Shown one piece after another: positions 32,716-44,344 of a stretch of 64,000 nucleotides of DNA. Position 1 is the stretch's first letter, and every line of letters begins with the position of its first letter. Origin of the DNA: Hippophae tibetana. Lineage: Eukaryota; Streptophyta; Magnoliopsida; Rosales; Elaeagnaceae. The position numbers and the translations under genes were made by a program. The notes under the pieces were generated by a model. That model searched no databases. It was not told where the DNA came from and saw only the letters and a list, made by a program, of their open reading frames with translations. Location of the stretch: contig CM072810.1 of assembly GCA_037013495.1 (NCBI GenBank), positions 20,777,343 to 20,841,342 of the forward strand. The letters run 5' to 3'.

Positions 32716-34569
32716 ACTATTCTTTTAGGCTACCATGGGTCACTTCTAGTGCAGTAGATAGTCTAATTTTCTTGTCTAAATATGATAACTCAATAACAAT
32801 TGGTTTTAAAGCATCTTAGTTGAGTTGCATAGTTGGTATCCTAAATATTGTTATGACATCGTAATCTTAAAGTAACAAGCTTTCCAATGATTATTAACTT
32901 TCTTCAATTGGAGTCCCGATTAGAAAATTATGATTTATCAAAGTTTGAAAAAAAGTCAACTATGAACCAATGGGTTTGACTTTCCAAATCTGATAACTTT
33001 TGAGCTTGATTCTATAGATCTTATCCTAGTCTATGCCCTTAGACCATTAGTTGATGAGAGATTGATATTGAACCTTTCAGTCTATATATAGATGTGGTTG
33101 CTCTCAACCTCACTCACAATTTTATTTTGAATCCAAAGTCAAAGTTTTGAGGAAAAAGATTAAATAACAATTTCTTGCTTCAACCTAATCTTGGTAAATG
33201 TTTGATTGTTAAAATATCTAGGTGTAAAAGTCAGAGTAGTTGGATTTCTAGCTTTCTTGATGATAAGAAGATTGTTGGTACAATTACAATTGAATCAGAA
33301 GATAAGGAAAAACTACTTATACTGTTTTGATGGAACTAGAGAACTAGGTGAAACTATTGACATAACTATGATAGAACCAAAAGACCAAGAATGACCTTAT
33401 GATATAATTTTTTGTTTGAACTTTCCTAATGTAACTCATATGGTTGCTCAATTTCTACTTAAGAATTACATAATGTCATGGAGAATTTCTAACCAAAAAG
33501 GCTATAGAGGAAACTCTAAATAGATCCAAGAATGCCAAGAAAAGAACTAACAATGTCACCAAGCTACCCTGAGTCACAGGAGATTGCTACTAGCAAGAGA
33601 TGTTTAGACACATGAGAGAGCAAAAATCCAAAAGTCGATTGTGAACCTTGAAACTGCCAAAGATAGGAAACATAAGAGTAGGTAAAATCAAAAAATCACG
33701 TGACAAAAAATCAACAATGCCTTTTGAGCACATTGATATAAGTCCACCGCGAGAAATTCTAGATTCATACATCAAGACATAAACTTGCTTCTTGACCGTT
33801 TCTCAATCTTCTGACCTGTTCTACATATGATGACTAGTTGACTAGAGGCAACTATAGGTACAATGCATAAAAGAGAATTCATGCGTCTGTGATGGCATCG
33901 TTATGAGCAGTAACTAAGTAGGCTTTACAAAAGTATCTTAACTCAAAAGACTTCTAGGATGGTACATGAGTTTCTTGGGCTCACTGTTTTGCGTCCACTA
34001 AAAGAAGATTCATGAAGGTCTATCTAGACTTGGTCCTTCCCACACACAAATTTCCAAACTACACTAGAGTTACAACTAAGTACAGTAAGTATAATGATAA
34101 CTCAGATGTTGAAGGGAGTGAGGTCCCATATAGAGCGACAGTTCAAAAAATATTTGGTGCTAAGAGTGAGTCCCAACCCAGATCAGCTGACAGGACTTGG
34201 GGAATAGTAGAGGATATACCCATTATCCTTATTATGTCAAAAATCTCAAGCAGGGATGACCACCGTAAGACTTAGGTGTTAGGTCACATACTTTTCTAAG
34301 TAGTTTTTTTAATTATTAAACTTTCAACCACAGTGTTGATACCTAACTTTTAATTTATAGCTCCAAAAGCATTGGAATTTTGAATGAAATGACACTGGTA
34401 CTTTACTTTGGATTTATTTTTGTTTTTCACACTTTACTTTACAATTTTTACTTTGCTTATTGATATTGAAACTATATATCCCATGTGATTGGCTTTGCAT
34501 TCATTTTCAGAACTTGGAGTAAGGACGTACCCTTAGCACTTATGTAATCCTCGTAGGAGGAACTTAGTA
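32716..34569. other. Interior of J, no recognisable genes
   Basis: Short frames (33206-33394 plus, 33590-33775 minus, 34012-34275 plus) have no known motif. A plus-strand TATA-like CTATATATAGATG at 33092 is followed by a CTCAACCTCACTCAC stretch, which might be a promoter of a further unrecognised element. Confidence 0.35.
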
Positions 34570-34897
34570 CTTAAGCAACCTTGAGTAGTCACACTTGTTA
34601 TTTTTGTGATGTTTAGGGATCACACTTGTAATTTTGATGACCTTAGAGGAACACATTTAATCTTGGTGGTGCAGGGCATACACCTTTGGTCACCTTGGTT
34701 GATTCCAGGAACATAACTCTTGGTGGTGTAAGGAACACAACTCTTGGTGGTATAGGGCACACAATTCTTGGTGATGTGGGGTATGCACCTTGGTTGATAC
34801 GGGGCATGCAAGTTTTGATGGTACAAGGCATGTAACTCTTAGTGGTATAGGGCACATACTTCTTAGTTGTATGGGGCACACAACTGTTGGTGGTACA
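34570..34897. repeat. Minisatellite of about 30 bp (left part)
   Basis: About ten degenerate units around the core CTTGGTGGTATAGGGCACAC. It continues as 40151-40250 on the other side of element D, so it is one array split by an insertion. Confidence 0.8.
34893..34897 (+). repeat. Target site duplication GTACA of element D (left)
   Basis: GTACA precedes TGATGAGTGC; GTATA follows the other end at 40151-40155, with one mismatch. Confidence 0.6.
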
Positions 34898-35469
34898 TGA
34901 TGAGTGCTCAAAAAACACTAAAATTACCATGATTTTATCCACATTAATTGATTAAAAATATATATTTATATGATTTTATCATATATTTATATAAATCTAT
35001 CTTTTCGGAATCACAGGTATTTGTATTATTTTTCAGGTATTTTTACTTAAAAACGTAACTTAAAGACTCAAAGAGGAATACTGGAGGCAATACATCACAA
35101 ATATATTCATAAAATAAATGACGAAAAGTCAATAAATATGGAAAAATTGGACAAAATTGGTCAAAATGTCAAAAAGGAGGAAATCGCGCATGCAGCCGCC
35201 CCGAGCAGCCGCACGCATCGCCCATTCCACACACGCCCACACCCATCAGCGCCCGGTCCTGTGCGCTGCATTTCCCTATCTGTGCGCGCCTGCTCTCCAT
35301 TCCATGAGCACCTCTGCGTGCCCCTACTCCAGTCTGCTTGCGCTGCTGCCCATCTGTGCCCAGTCCGCGTACGCCGCTGCGCCCACCTGCCCCAATTCGT
35401 GCGCGCCATCGTACCCCATACCAGTATGACATCAGCAATGATGTCATCATTCACTACTCCGTCTTTCCA
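34898..35469 (+). repeat. Left arm of palindrome D
   Basis: 572 bp: LTR start (34898-about 35175), then GC-rich island (35175-35430), then CATTCACTACTCCGTCTTTC next to the centre. Similarity to the right arm is about 80 percent by eye, highest at the centre (32 of 34 bases). Confidence 0.75.
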
Positions 35470-35486
35470 AGAATGATTAAAAATGG

Positions 35487-35705
35487 TGGAAAGATGGAGT
35501 AGTGAATGATGACATAATTGTTGACATCATGCTAGCGTGGGGCACGGCACTTATGGGCGTAGATGGGCAGGCGCGCATAGGTGCGCATGGACAGGGAAAT
35601 ATGGCGCGTGGGACTTGGCACTTATGGGCGCGGGTGCGTGTAGAATGGACGATGTGCGCGGCTGCTCGGCATAGTTGGGCGTGCTACGCGCGTTGGTCAG
35701 CGCGG
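35487..35705 (-). repeat. Right arm of palindrome D, inner part
   Basis: On the minus strand it mirrors the inner left arm, including GAGCAGCCGC and ATTTCCCTGTCCATG. It continues at 39834-40150 after element C. Confidence 0.75.
35701..35705 (+). repeat. Target site duplication CGCGG of element C (left)
   Basis: Identical to 39829-39833 beyond the 3' LTR. Confidence 0.9.
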
Positions 35706-36126
35706 TGATGAGTGCTCAAAATGCACTAAAATAACCATGATTTTATGCACATTAATTGATTAAAAATATATATATTTATATGTTTTATCATATATTTATA
35801 TAAATTTGTCTTTTTCGGAATCACGGGTATTTTTATTGTTTTTCAGGTATTTTGGCTTAAAAATGCAACTTAAAGACTCAAAGAGGAATACTGGAAGCAA
35901 TACATCACAAATATATTAATAAATAAATGCGGAAAGGTCGACAAATATGGAAAAATTGGACAAAATGGGTCAAAAAGGTCAAAAAGGAGAAAAACGCGCC
36001 GCCGCGCCGCCCAGCCGCCGCTCCCCAGCGCCCAGCTCCGCCACAAGCAGCAGCGCGCGCACTGTTCATCCGCGCAGCACTGCGCGCGCGGGTTACTGTT
36101 CATGCGCGCAGCACTGCGCGCGCGTT
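35706..36126 (+). repeat. 5' LTR of element C, truncated
   Basis: Identical to 38010-38372 as far as GCAGCAGCGCGCGCAC, then a roughly 35-bp tandem duplication of a GCGC-rich motif ending at about 36126. It lacks the TATA box and everything downstream in the LTR, so this copy cannot start transcription normally. Confidence 0.85.
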
Positions 36127-38009
36127 ATCATTTTAGGTAATTTTCTGTTATTTATTTTATTTACTTAATTTGATTGTTCATTTTAGTTTAATAATTTTTA
36201 AATTGTTAAAACTAAAAGTATTTGTTGAGATGTTAGAAGTTTACAGCGATCTGTCTGTATACACTTTAATAATGAATATGATGGATGCACCTGCATTTCT
36301 CCATTACTACTTACACATTCTCAGAAAATAGGTAATATTTCTTCTCTTTTCTCTTTATCTTTAATTTACAGTTGTTACATTGAGAACAATGTAAGTTCTA
36401 GGTTGGGGGTGGTGAAAAGTTACCATGCTTAATTAGAAAGAAAAAAAAAGATTTAACAATTTAAAAATTAAAAAAAAAATTTAAATATTTTCTCACAAAA
36501 ATTTATCATTTCTTTAAATCAAATTTAAGTAAATAATTAAGTCTTTTGTACTGTTAGATTAATTTTTGAAAACATATCATGAAATATTTTGTAATTATTT
36601 TTGATAATTAGTTAGTTTTTGTCATAACTAGTATTTCTTGATAAAATGTGGAAATTATATTAAACCCAAAATTGGTGTTTATGAATTTTTTTTTAGTGGA
36701 GACTACCCTTGTGAGATATAATTTGAGCCTAAATTCTTTTATTCAGAGTGAAATATATATTTTTTCTACTCCAAACACATTTCTTATTTATTCAAATTTT
36801 TAGATGATCTCTATAGGTATTAGCATTGAATGTATGAATTTTTTCTCATCTTAATAGAGTATCATATATTTTTTTTATTATTTTTGTTTAGATTAAATGA
36901 TTTGAGTAGAAATTGATAGTATATGCTTATATCTCATTTATGCATGACTGCTACAAAAACAAAAAGACATATCTGGGGTTACCTAAACCAAGATCAAACA
37001 GAAAAGCCACAAAATTAACCACTCACCAAAATCCAAAAAAATGTACAATCTGTACATGGGTTGACTCTCTAAAAAAATACATATATTGAAAAAAAAAATA
37101 TCTTCAGAAAAAAAAAATAGAGAGATAAAAAAATTATAGTATTATCTACATACTATGACCCACATTGCCTACAAAGTTGTGAGTAAAGGCTAATTACAAA
37201 AGAAATATATAGGAAGTAATTCCCTAAAAAGTCATTGCAATTTCTTCATTTGTAAAAAGCATATATCTTGAAATTCTTTCTTAATGAGTTTGATTTATGC
37301 ATAAAAATAATTTTTATATATGATATCTTTATAATTTATACATTCGATTCCTTTCATGAGATCAATGTTAAAATAACACTTTGAGCCTTTATTCTTTATA
37401 CATATGCGAACCTATTAGTTCATTTCTATACATCAACTCTTTCGCATATAAATTAGTATGAGTGTTTGAACCCATAGGATTCAGTGCTTTGAGAGTATTG
37501 ACTTGTGAGGAATAGAGTCGAAGCGAATTCTGATTCATGACACTGAAATTGGGTAAAATTAAATTGATACATTTTTGAAATGAAATATGAAAATGATTTT
37601 CGACTAATTATTATAATAAAATCATGATTGTTTAAAGAGATTAAAATAACTTATGCTTGAGATTTTAATTATGATCTTAAAGGAGATTAAAAAGTATGAG
37701 ATATTTTTGTGATATGTTGTTTTCTTTTATTCTTAAATTAATTATTGATTGTGTTGTAATTGTAGTTTTTGATTTGATTTTTTTATAGTTTCTTTTGATT
37801 TTTACAGTTAGTTCAATGTTTGTGGGTATCATTACTGAAAACCCTCACGAGACTCAAACTCGTCCACTAGGGCAACCTAGGGGTTTAACGGCTTGTTGCA
37901 TAGGCTAAATGCAACCGTTTCAATCCACGAAAGTGATTTAGGATAGTTTAATTTTTTGTTTTTATCGCTTCTATTGCTAAGGGACTAGCAAGAAGCTGGT
38001 TGGGGGTTG
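36127..38009 (+). other. 3' non-coding interior and polypurine tract of C
   Basis: Matches the 3' region of B (13754-15490, opposite strand). It includes the ACATTGAGAACAATGTAAGT / GGTTGGGGGTGGTG block at about 36376-36415 and the tract GGTTGGGGGTTG just before the LTR. No coding sequence. Confidence 0.8.
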
Positions 38010-39828
38010 TGATGAGTGCTCAAAATGCACTAAAATAACCATGATTTTATGCACATTAATTGATTAAAAATATATATATTTATATGTTTTATCATATATT
38101 TATATAAATTTGTCTTTTTCGGAATCACGGGTATTTTTATTGTTTTTCAGGTATTTTGGCTTAAAAATGCAACTTAAAGACTCAAAGAGGAATACTGGAA
38201 GCAATACATCACAAATATATTAATAAATAAATGCGGAAAGGTCGACAAATATGGAAAAATTGGACAAAATGGGTCAAAAAGGTCAAAAAGGAGAAAAACG
38301 CGCCGCCGCGCCGCCCAGCCGCCGCTCCCCAGCGCCCAGCTCCGCCACAAGCAGCAGCGCGCGCACGTTACTGTTCATCCGCGCGCGCCGACACTCATTT
38401 TTCACGTGCAGCAGCCCCATGACGTCATCAATGACGTCAGCATTTCCATTACGCGTTTTTACATTTTTTTAACATTTTTTTACTCATTTTTTTCTCTCCA
38501 TCCTCACCTATAAATACCCCCCTTCCCTTCACTTCAAATCACACCTAAAAACACCTCCAAATACATTCTTTTCTCTCTTTTCTTAGATTTTTAGGATTCT
38601 TTAGTTTTTCTTAGTTTTTCTTATGTTTTCTTAGTTTTTAGCTTTTCTTAGTTAATTTCTCTTAGATGTAGAGTTCTTCCCTTCTTGGGAAGAACTAGTT
38701 ATGTTTTTGTAATATTTTAGCTCTTTGATTCAATAAATGGGAGTGCAAATTCCGCTTGGAGTTTTTCCAGCAACGGGAATAGCGTCGAAGTTCTGTAAGG
38801 ATTTTATTTTCTTTACAGTTATTTTTATGCTTTATTCTTACATGTTATATTTAATTTGTCTGTGGTTAAATTTAACTGTGCTGGCTGTTTAGTAAACATG
38901 ATGTAATAATGACGTTGTTATGCTTGCGAAATATTAAATAGGTAAAAATCTCTAAAATGAATTGATTTTGTTTTTATTCATGATTTTATATTAAGAATGT
39001 TAGAGAGAAATATATTATTTTTCATTACAAACTTAAACCTGAAAATTAGATTTTAAGGTTTAGTTATCCGGTCTGATTTAGAGTAGTGCTCTTTTATTTG
39101 ATGGTACAATCGCCCGGTAGTTAGAGTGAAGCTCTATTTCAAAAGTTTTTATAAGAATTATTATCTGAAAATGTATTGACGACATGTTTTCAGTAGTGGT
39201 TTTAAAACTTGAAAGTTAGTACTCGGATAACTAAATTCTTAGGTTTAATTTGGACACCTTGAATAAAGTTTAAACTGTCTAACCCCACCAAAGGTGGCAT
39301 TTAAATGGTTCATTTTCAATCTCTTAGAAAAAGGAATTAATTTAATTAGGCAAATTAGTTATCAACCCCACCCATAGGTGTTAATTGATTTGTTTAGTTA
39401 ACAAAGAATATCTAACCCCACCAAAGGTGGTATTCATACAAAAAAGGGAGAATCAATAAATATCAATTCATATCTTTAATAACCTAGATAATATGAGCAA
39501 GCATAATTAACTTAGTTATTATATCCATAAATACTCCGCCATTATAAATGATAAAATTTGCATGAATGTTTATTGAATCTATGTTTATTTTTATGTAAGT
39601 AGATTAAAAACACAAAAACCCCAAAATATCGTGACAGGATGTTTAGGATTTAATTTCGTTTTTAGAAGTTTGAATAATAAATTAAAAACCACACACATTC
39701 CTTCCTTAGATCGACCTTGGGAGTATACTTATCATTTTCTTCGAAATGATTCGTGCACTTGCGAGAGTTTTATAAATATTAAAACCAAAGTATTGGCAAG
39801 AATCGGCGATGCCGGTTTTCGCTCATCA
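38010..39828 (+). repeat. 3' LTR of element C
   Basis: 1819 bp complete LTR: AT-rich start, GC-rich island (about 38295-38445), promoter (TATA at 38508), transcribed part, and an end reading GGTTTTCGCTCATCA. It is collinear over its whole length with solo LTR E and the LTRs of B, except in the island. Confidence 0.92.
38403..38516 (+). promoter_or_regulatory. LTR promoter of C: G-box, tandem TGACGTCA sites and TATA box
   Basis: CACGTG at 38403-38408, then ATGACGTCAT and ATGACGTCAG side by side at 38419-38440 (as-1-like bZIP targets), then CTATAAATA at 38508-38516. Transcription would start about 30 bp further on and run out of the element into D. Motif matches are seen; activity is inferred. 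Confidence 0.6.
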
Positions 39829-39833
39829 CGCGG
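39829..39833 (+). repeat. Target site duplication CGCGG of element C (right)
   Basis: Perfect copy of 35701-35705. Confidence 0.9.
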
Positions 39834-40150
39834 CTGGGCGGCTACGTGCGCGATTTCCTCCTTTTTGACATTTTAGACCTTTTGACTCATTTTGTCTAAT
39901 TTTTCCATATTTGTTAACTTTTTCTCATTTATTTTATGAATATATTTGTGATGTATTGCCTCCAGTATTCCTCTTTGAGTCTTTAAGTTACGTTTTTAAG
40001 CGAAAATACATGAAAAACAATAAAAATACCCGTGATTCCAAAAAAACAAATTTATATAAATATATGATAAAATCATATAAATATATATATTTTTAATCAA
40101 TTAATGTACATAAAATCATGGAAATTTTTGTGCTTTTTGAGCACTCATGA
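39834..40150 (-). repeat. Right arm of palindrome D, outer part
   Basis: The reverse complement begins TCATGAGTGCTC and runs collinear with 34898-35210, including CAAAAAGGAGGAAATCGCGC. Confidence 0.8.
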
Positions 40151-40250
40151 GTATAAGGTATGCAAATCTTGGTATAAAGTAGTACACAATTATTAGTGGT
40201 ATGGGGTGCATACCTTGGTTCTTATACTATTGCACCAAGATAACACTTAG
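40151..40250. repeat. Minisatellite of about 30 bp (right part)
   Basis: Continues the array of 34570-34897 with units such as TTAGTGGTATGGGGTGCATA. Confidence 0.7.
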
Positions 40251-40259
40251 TCATTTTTG

Positions 40260-40510
40260 TAAAAACGTTTGGGAGTTGCAAGACATAATTGAAGTGATTT
40301 AGCCTCAACTATCCAAGATGAAGTTGGCATCATCACCCAATGCGAGTCTAAGAGAGTTCTGGATGGCACTTGGTGAGATGGGAAGTGAAGCGAGTCAATC
40401 CTAGCTATCTTGGATGAAGTTAGAGTCAGCCTCCAACGTATGTCCAGGAAAGGCCCCAACAACACTTGGAGAGATGGAAAATGGCAAAGGAAGGACTTAG
40501 TATGGGCGAT
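40260..40510. repeat. Two-copy tandem repeat of about 125 bp
   Basis: Both copies share TATC(C/T)(A/T)(A/G)GATGAAGTT and a TCTGGATGGCACTTGG/CAACACTTGGAGAGATGG-like part. A minus-strand open frame across it is repetitive and not gene-like. Confidence 0.5.
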
Positions 40511-41189
40511 ACATGTCAGACTGTGAACCAACATATAACCAATGGTTTCCTGGTGGCTAAATGGTGCTAGTTGGTTGTCAAAGTAGACGATGGTACATAT
40601 ATATGGGCTCGAATTTATGACCAGCTAGGTGATCCATCAACTGTAGTGACTTCTCTTTAGTGCTCGGGCTATCAATTGGGTCCCATCGACTATAGTGTGG
40701 TGAGAAATTTTTTACTATCCATAGATCTTGGGTAGGATCCGATAAGCAGTGATCTTGTGTTGTCAGTGTTATAATGTTTCCCTAACACGACTTACCCAAA
40801 CTCCAAAGTCTTATCATTTTTTTCCAACTCCAACTTTTTCTAAATCCATATTTTTTCTCTAAATCATCTTTCTCTCTAAATCCACTTTTTCTATACTACT
40901 AAATTCTTTATGATGTTTTTTTGAAAATGGATGGTCTTGACTCCATTTGGTTTTGAAAATGGGTGGTTAATCTTGGGTGGTTTGGAGTCCTAATCTCCTA
41001 TCCCATTGCTTGGAAAACTTTTTGAGTGCAATAAGAAATAACCATTCTCTGGACCCCTATTCTTGTTGAGGGGTGATCTTTATATTTTCTTGGAAACTCA
41101 ATGAATATTTTTGATTCTTAGGAAGGAGTTTCCTTTGTATGAAGGAAATCATGCCTTATTTCATTCCCTTCCCTGGTGTGCCTTTGCTA
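40511..41189. other. Interior of J, nothing recognised
   Basis: Contains pyrimidine-rich CTAAATCCA-type repeats around 40840-40910. No genes. Confidence 0.4.
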
Positions 41190-42476
41190 AACCCTAATTT
41201 TTGCATCCTGGACTATCATTAATGTGGATGTCAAAGAGTTTACATCAATGTTCCATTTTCCACACAATACTTGGTCCATTAAGACATAGTTGTCATGATT
41301 CCAAGTTGACTAGTGTCGTGATCCTGGACCACAGTTAGTGTGGGTGCCAAAGGGATTGAGCCCCAACTTCATTTTTCGCATCAAACTTAGTCAATTAAGA
41401 TGTTAGTTTCATGATTCTAGGTTGTCGGGATCCTAGACCACTGTTGTTGTGGGTGTTGAAAGGTGTTCATCCCACTTCTTTTACCACACACAACTTAGTC
41501 CAATAAGACAATGGTTGGTAGTGCCATCACCTTGATCCTGAATCACAATCGCTATGGGTGTTGAAAAGGTTTTAAGCCCACTTATATTCCCACATAGGAA
41601 ATGATTTTTAAGGTGATGGAATACATTGTCTTGCTCCTAGGTCAAAGTTAATATGGGTGTTGAAGGGGTATTGAGCCCGCTTTCGTTTCCACATAGGAAA
41701 TGATCTATTGAGATAATGGTTATTACACTATATTGACCATGAATCATAGTTTTTGTGGTTGTAGAAAAGGGTATTCGTCCTACTTTAGTTTCCACACAAG
41801 AAGTGATCCATTGAGGTGATAGAATGCACTGTCTTGATCCTAGGTCTTAATTATCATGGGTGTTGAAAGGATTTTTATCCCATTTTTTTTGCATAAGAAG
41901 TGATTCAATGAGACAATGGTATTGCATTATCTTGATCCTTGGCCAAAGTCATTATGGTGGTTGGATGGGAGTTTATTATGCTCTAATTTTTCCCAGGAAG
42001 TGATCCATTGAGACAATGGTTTTACACTATCTTGATCATGGATTATAGTCATTATAGATGTTGGAAGGATGTTTATCTCGCTTATATTTCCACACAAGAA
42101 GTGATCCATTGAGACAATGGTTTTAAACTGTCTTGATCTTGGGTCAAAGTCTCTGTGGATGTTGGAAGGGTGTTTATTCTGATTTTGTTTTTGCAAAGGA
42201 AGTGATCCATTGAGATAATAGTTTGATGCTAAGTATGCCATTAGCTTGATCTTGGATCATAGTCTTTGTGGGCAATGGACGGAGTGTTTAACATGCTTTC
42301 ATTTCTACACAAGAGGTGACCCATTAAGACAATGATCTGAAAAATCAATTAAGCCAATATGGATCCAAGATTGAGGTCACTGTGGATATAGAAGGGATTC
42401 TAGACATGATTTCTTTCCAACATAGGACATTGTCTATTAATACAATGACCTAGATGACATCATACACCAAGCCCTG
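41190..42476. repeat. Tandem array of about 12 degenerate units, period about 100-110 bp
   Basis: The anchor AAGTGATCCATTGAGACAAT recurs in diverged form at roughly 41270, 41385, 41490, 41600, 41700, 41800, 41895, 41995, 42100, 42200, 42310 and 42420. Each is followed by CTTGATCxTGGxTCA and GTGGGTGTTGAAAGG-like parts. The best-conserved units are at 41890-42230, the array ends are more decayed. It lies inside J; Tat/Ogre/Retand elements often carry such arrays in untranslated parts. Confidence 0.85.
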
Positions 42477-44344
42477 TGGGTTGATGGTAATTAGAAAGCT
42501 ATGGGTATGATACATAGAAAAGAAAGAAAGCATGCGACTACATAAAACAAATAATCTTTCTAATTAGAGTTTAAATTTAGTATGATATAATATACATGAT
42601 AGAAACTTAGATTATACTAACACAAAAGCAAACCATGCATAGCAATAGATATAATAAGGTAAACTCACATAGAAACCCTGTCTATGTGGTCACTTTCTTG
42701 GGTTGCTTAAGACAATCATTCAATAGCAAACAATCTACTAATCAATAAAATAATTACAACTATGATAGAAAATAAAACCACCAATACCTCTATCAGTTGG
42801 GACCTCCGTCCTAAGTGTCTATTGTTTCTTTTTCTTGTTGCTTTCATAACGAATTGGTTCAACTCAAGAACTTTGCTCTTCTCTAAAGCTCACACCACCA
42901 AATATGGTATGATCAGTAATAACAAACCAGTAACTAGAAGTGTAATAACTCACACTCTTGATGACCACTCTCAAACTCAAACACCTTATCACTTATTGTA
43001 CACAACAAGAGTTATGAGAACTCAAAGCATTTTACTTAGCTTACTCTCACAAAGAAGTTCTCACAACATCGATGAAATATGCTTAAGCAGTCACAGCTTA
43101 AGAATTATATTTTGCACTAACTAGCAAACACCGTCTAGAGTACTCATAAATCACAAGCACAGTTATGCTCACATAATCATGAATCACTATTATTGAACAA
43201 CTCTTAAGGTATTAGTGATCAAGAAACAGAAAAAAGAGGTGCCAATTTGACAAGGCTCTGTTGCATTTTTCTGGATGCCAAATAAGAAAAATGAGGTTTT
43301 TTATAGAACTCAAATTTGCATAACACCAACCACCTCGCTAAGGGTGGTGGCAAGCTTGGTGGCGAGTTGTTAAAAAGTCACATTTTTTCATTCCAAAAAT
43401 TACCGAGTACTTTCCATAAATACTTGCACCTGAAACAATTCAAAAGTATAAGTGATAACATTAGCTTGCTCGCTCACCAAAAACCAAAACACCACTTAGT
43501 ATGCACACTACGAAAACCAATCTCGTGGTGTGTGTAAACATGCTTGCAAACAAAGTATACCTAACTATATGTGTGTTTGTATTACTAATCTATAGTAACT
43601 AACCTTACGCAGAGAATGAAAAATACACTAAGTAAGAATTAAACAGACACCGTATTTTAAACATAGGAATCCAATACACAGACACTAGTACAACGGAACT
43701 TAGATTCTCCCCCTTTGGCTTTTCATGTCAAAACACTACACAACTAAATATATATAGTCATAAAATATGAGATGATCATAAAGATATCATAAAGTTGCTT
43801 GTTCCCATGAACAACACAATGACATACATCAAAACACAAAAGACATACTTATTCCTAGTGTATCCATCTTGAGTGCTCCATCTATCTTTATGAATCAACT
43901 CATCCAATCCTTTATCACGAGGAACTTAGCACCACTACACATAGGACACTTGAAGTAGAAGACCTTTATACCTATAACCTGCACACACGAAACAAACATA
44001 TTCCTCATGAATGTATCATGCAAAAATAGCATGTAATCTATCCAAATACTATCGGGTTACCCCTATATTGGTACAAACTGATAGTATATCCAAATATAAT
44101 TGTGTTACCTCTACATAGGCACACATTAATAGCCTAAGCACATTTAGCATGTAGCATAAACAGACACTATCTATATGCAACACAAATATGCAAGCTACGT
44201 AATCTATATGAAATATAAATATGCAACATTCACCCTATGTGTATGCATATCAGATAATCATAATGTAATAATGTAATGCAGGTTACACTCACCACCCAAT
44301 GTAACAAGCTAACAAAACGCACAAACAAACACAGGTTGTGCACA
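42477..44344 (-). repeat. 3' LTR of element G, end deleted
   Basis: The minus strand starts TGTGCACAACCTGTG at 44344 and is collinear with 58098-56345. It shares CCCCCTTTGGCTTTTCATGTC, AAGGGTGGTGGCAAGCTTGGTGG-like and CTCTATCAGTTGGGACCTCC segments. Similarity stops at about 42477 where the tandem array begins. Confidence 0.75.

Larger units (their letters stand above)
35706..39828 (+). mobile_element. Element C: young, internally deleted Athila-like element
   Basis: 4123 bp on the plus strand with TGATGAG...CTCATCA ends and a perfect CGCGG duplication. It consists of a shortened 5' LTR (35706-about 36126), the 3' non-coding region of the family (36127-38009), a polypurine tract and a full 3' LTR (38010-39828). 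The rest of the 5' LTR, the primer site, gag and pol are gone. The first roughly 363 bp of the two LTRs appear identical, so insertion is the most recent in the window. It sits in the GC-rich part of D. Confidence 0.9.
34898..40150. mobile_element. Element D: palindromic element built from two inverted LTR starts, split by C
   Basis: Excluding element C, D is 1125 bp. The left end reads TGATGAGTGCTC inward on the plus strand. The right end reads TCATGAGTGCTC inward on the minus strand. Both arms proceed through the same LTR start region (GATTTTATC, GGAATCAC, AACTTAAAGACTCAAAGAGG, AATACATCACAAATATATTC), then a GC-rich island, and meet at a 17-bp centre (35470-35486). The ends are flanked by GTACA/GTATA within a minisatellite. 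Neither arm has U5, primer site or genes. It is therefore an LTR-derived foldback sequence, not a normal solo LTR. Confidence 0.75.

Noticed and set aside
34570-34900. Regularly spaced repeats of about 30 bp that might suggest a CRISPR array
   Set aside because: The units abut with no unique spacers and vary gradually, as in a minisatellite, and everything around is plant retrotransposon DNA.
35138-35708. Open frames rich in Ala, Pro and Arg in the GC-rich island (also 35927-36168 and 38231-38472)
   Set aside because: They come from the GC-rich island of the LTR, occur in several frames and both strands at once, and the same frame is duplicated in both LTRs of C. No protein motif.
41927-42241. 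104-codon minus-strand frame
   Set aside because: Lies wholly in the tandem array and its translation repeats with the array.
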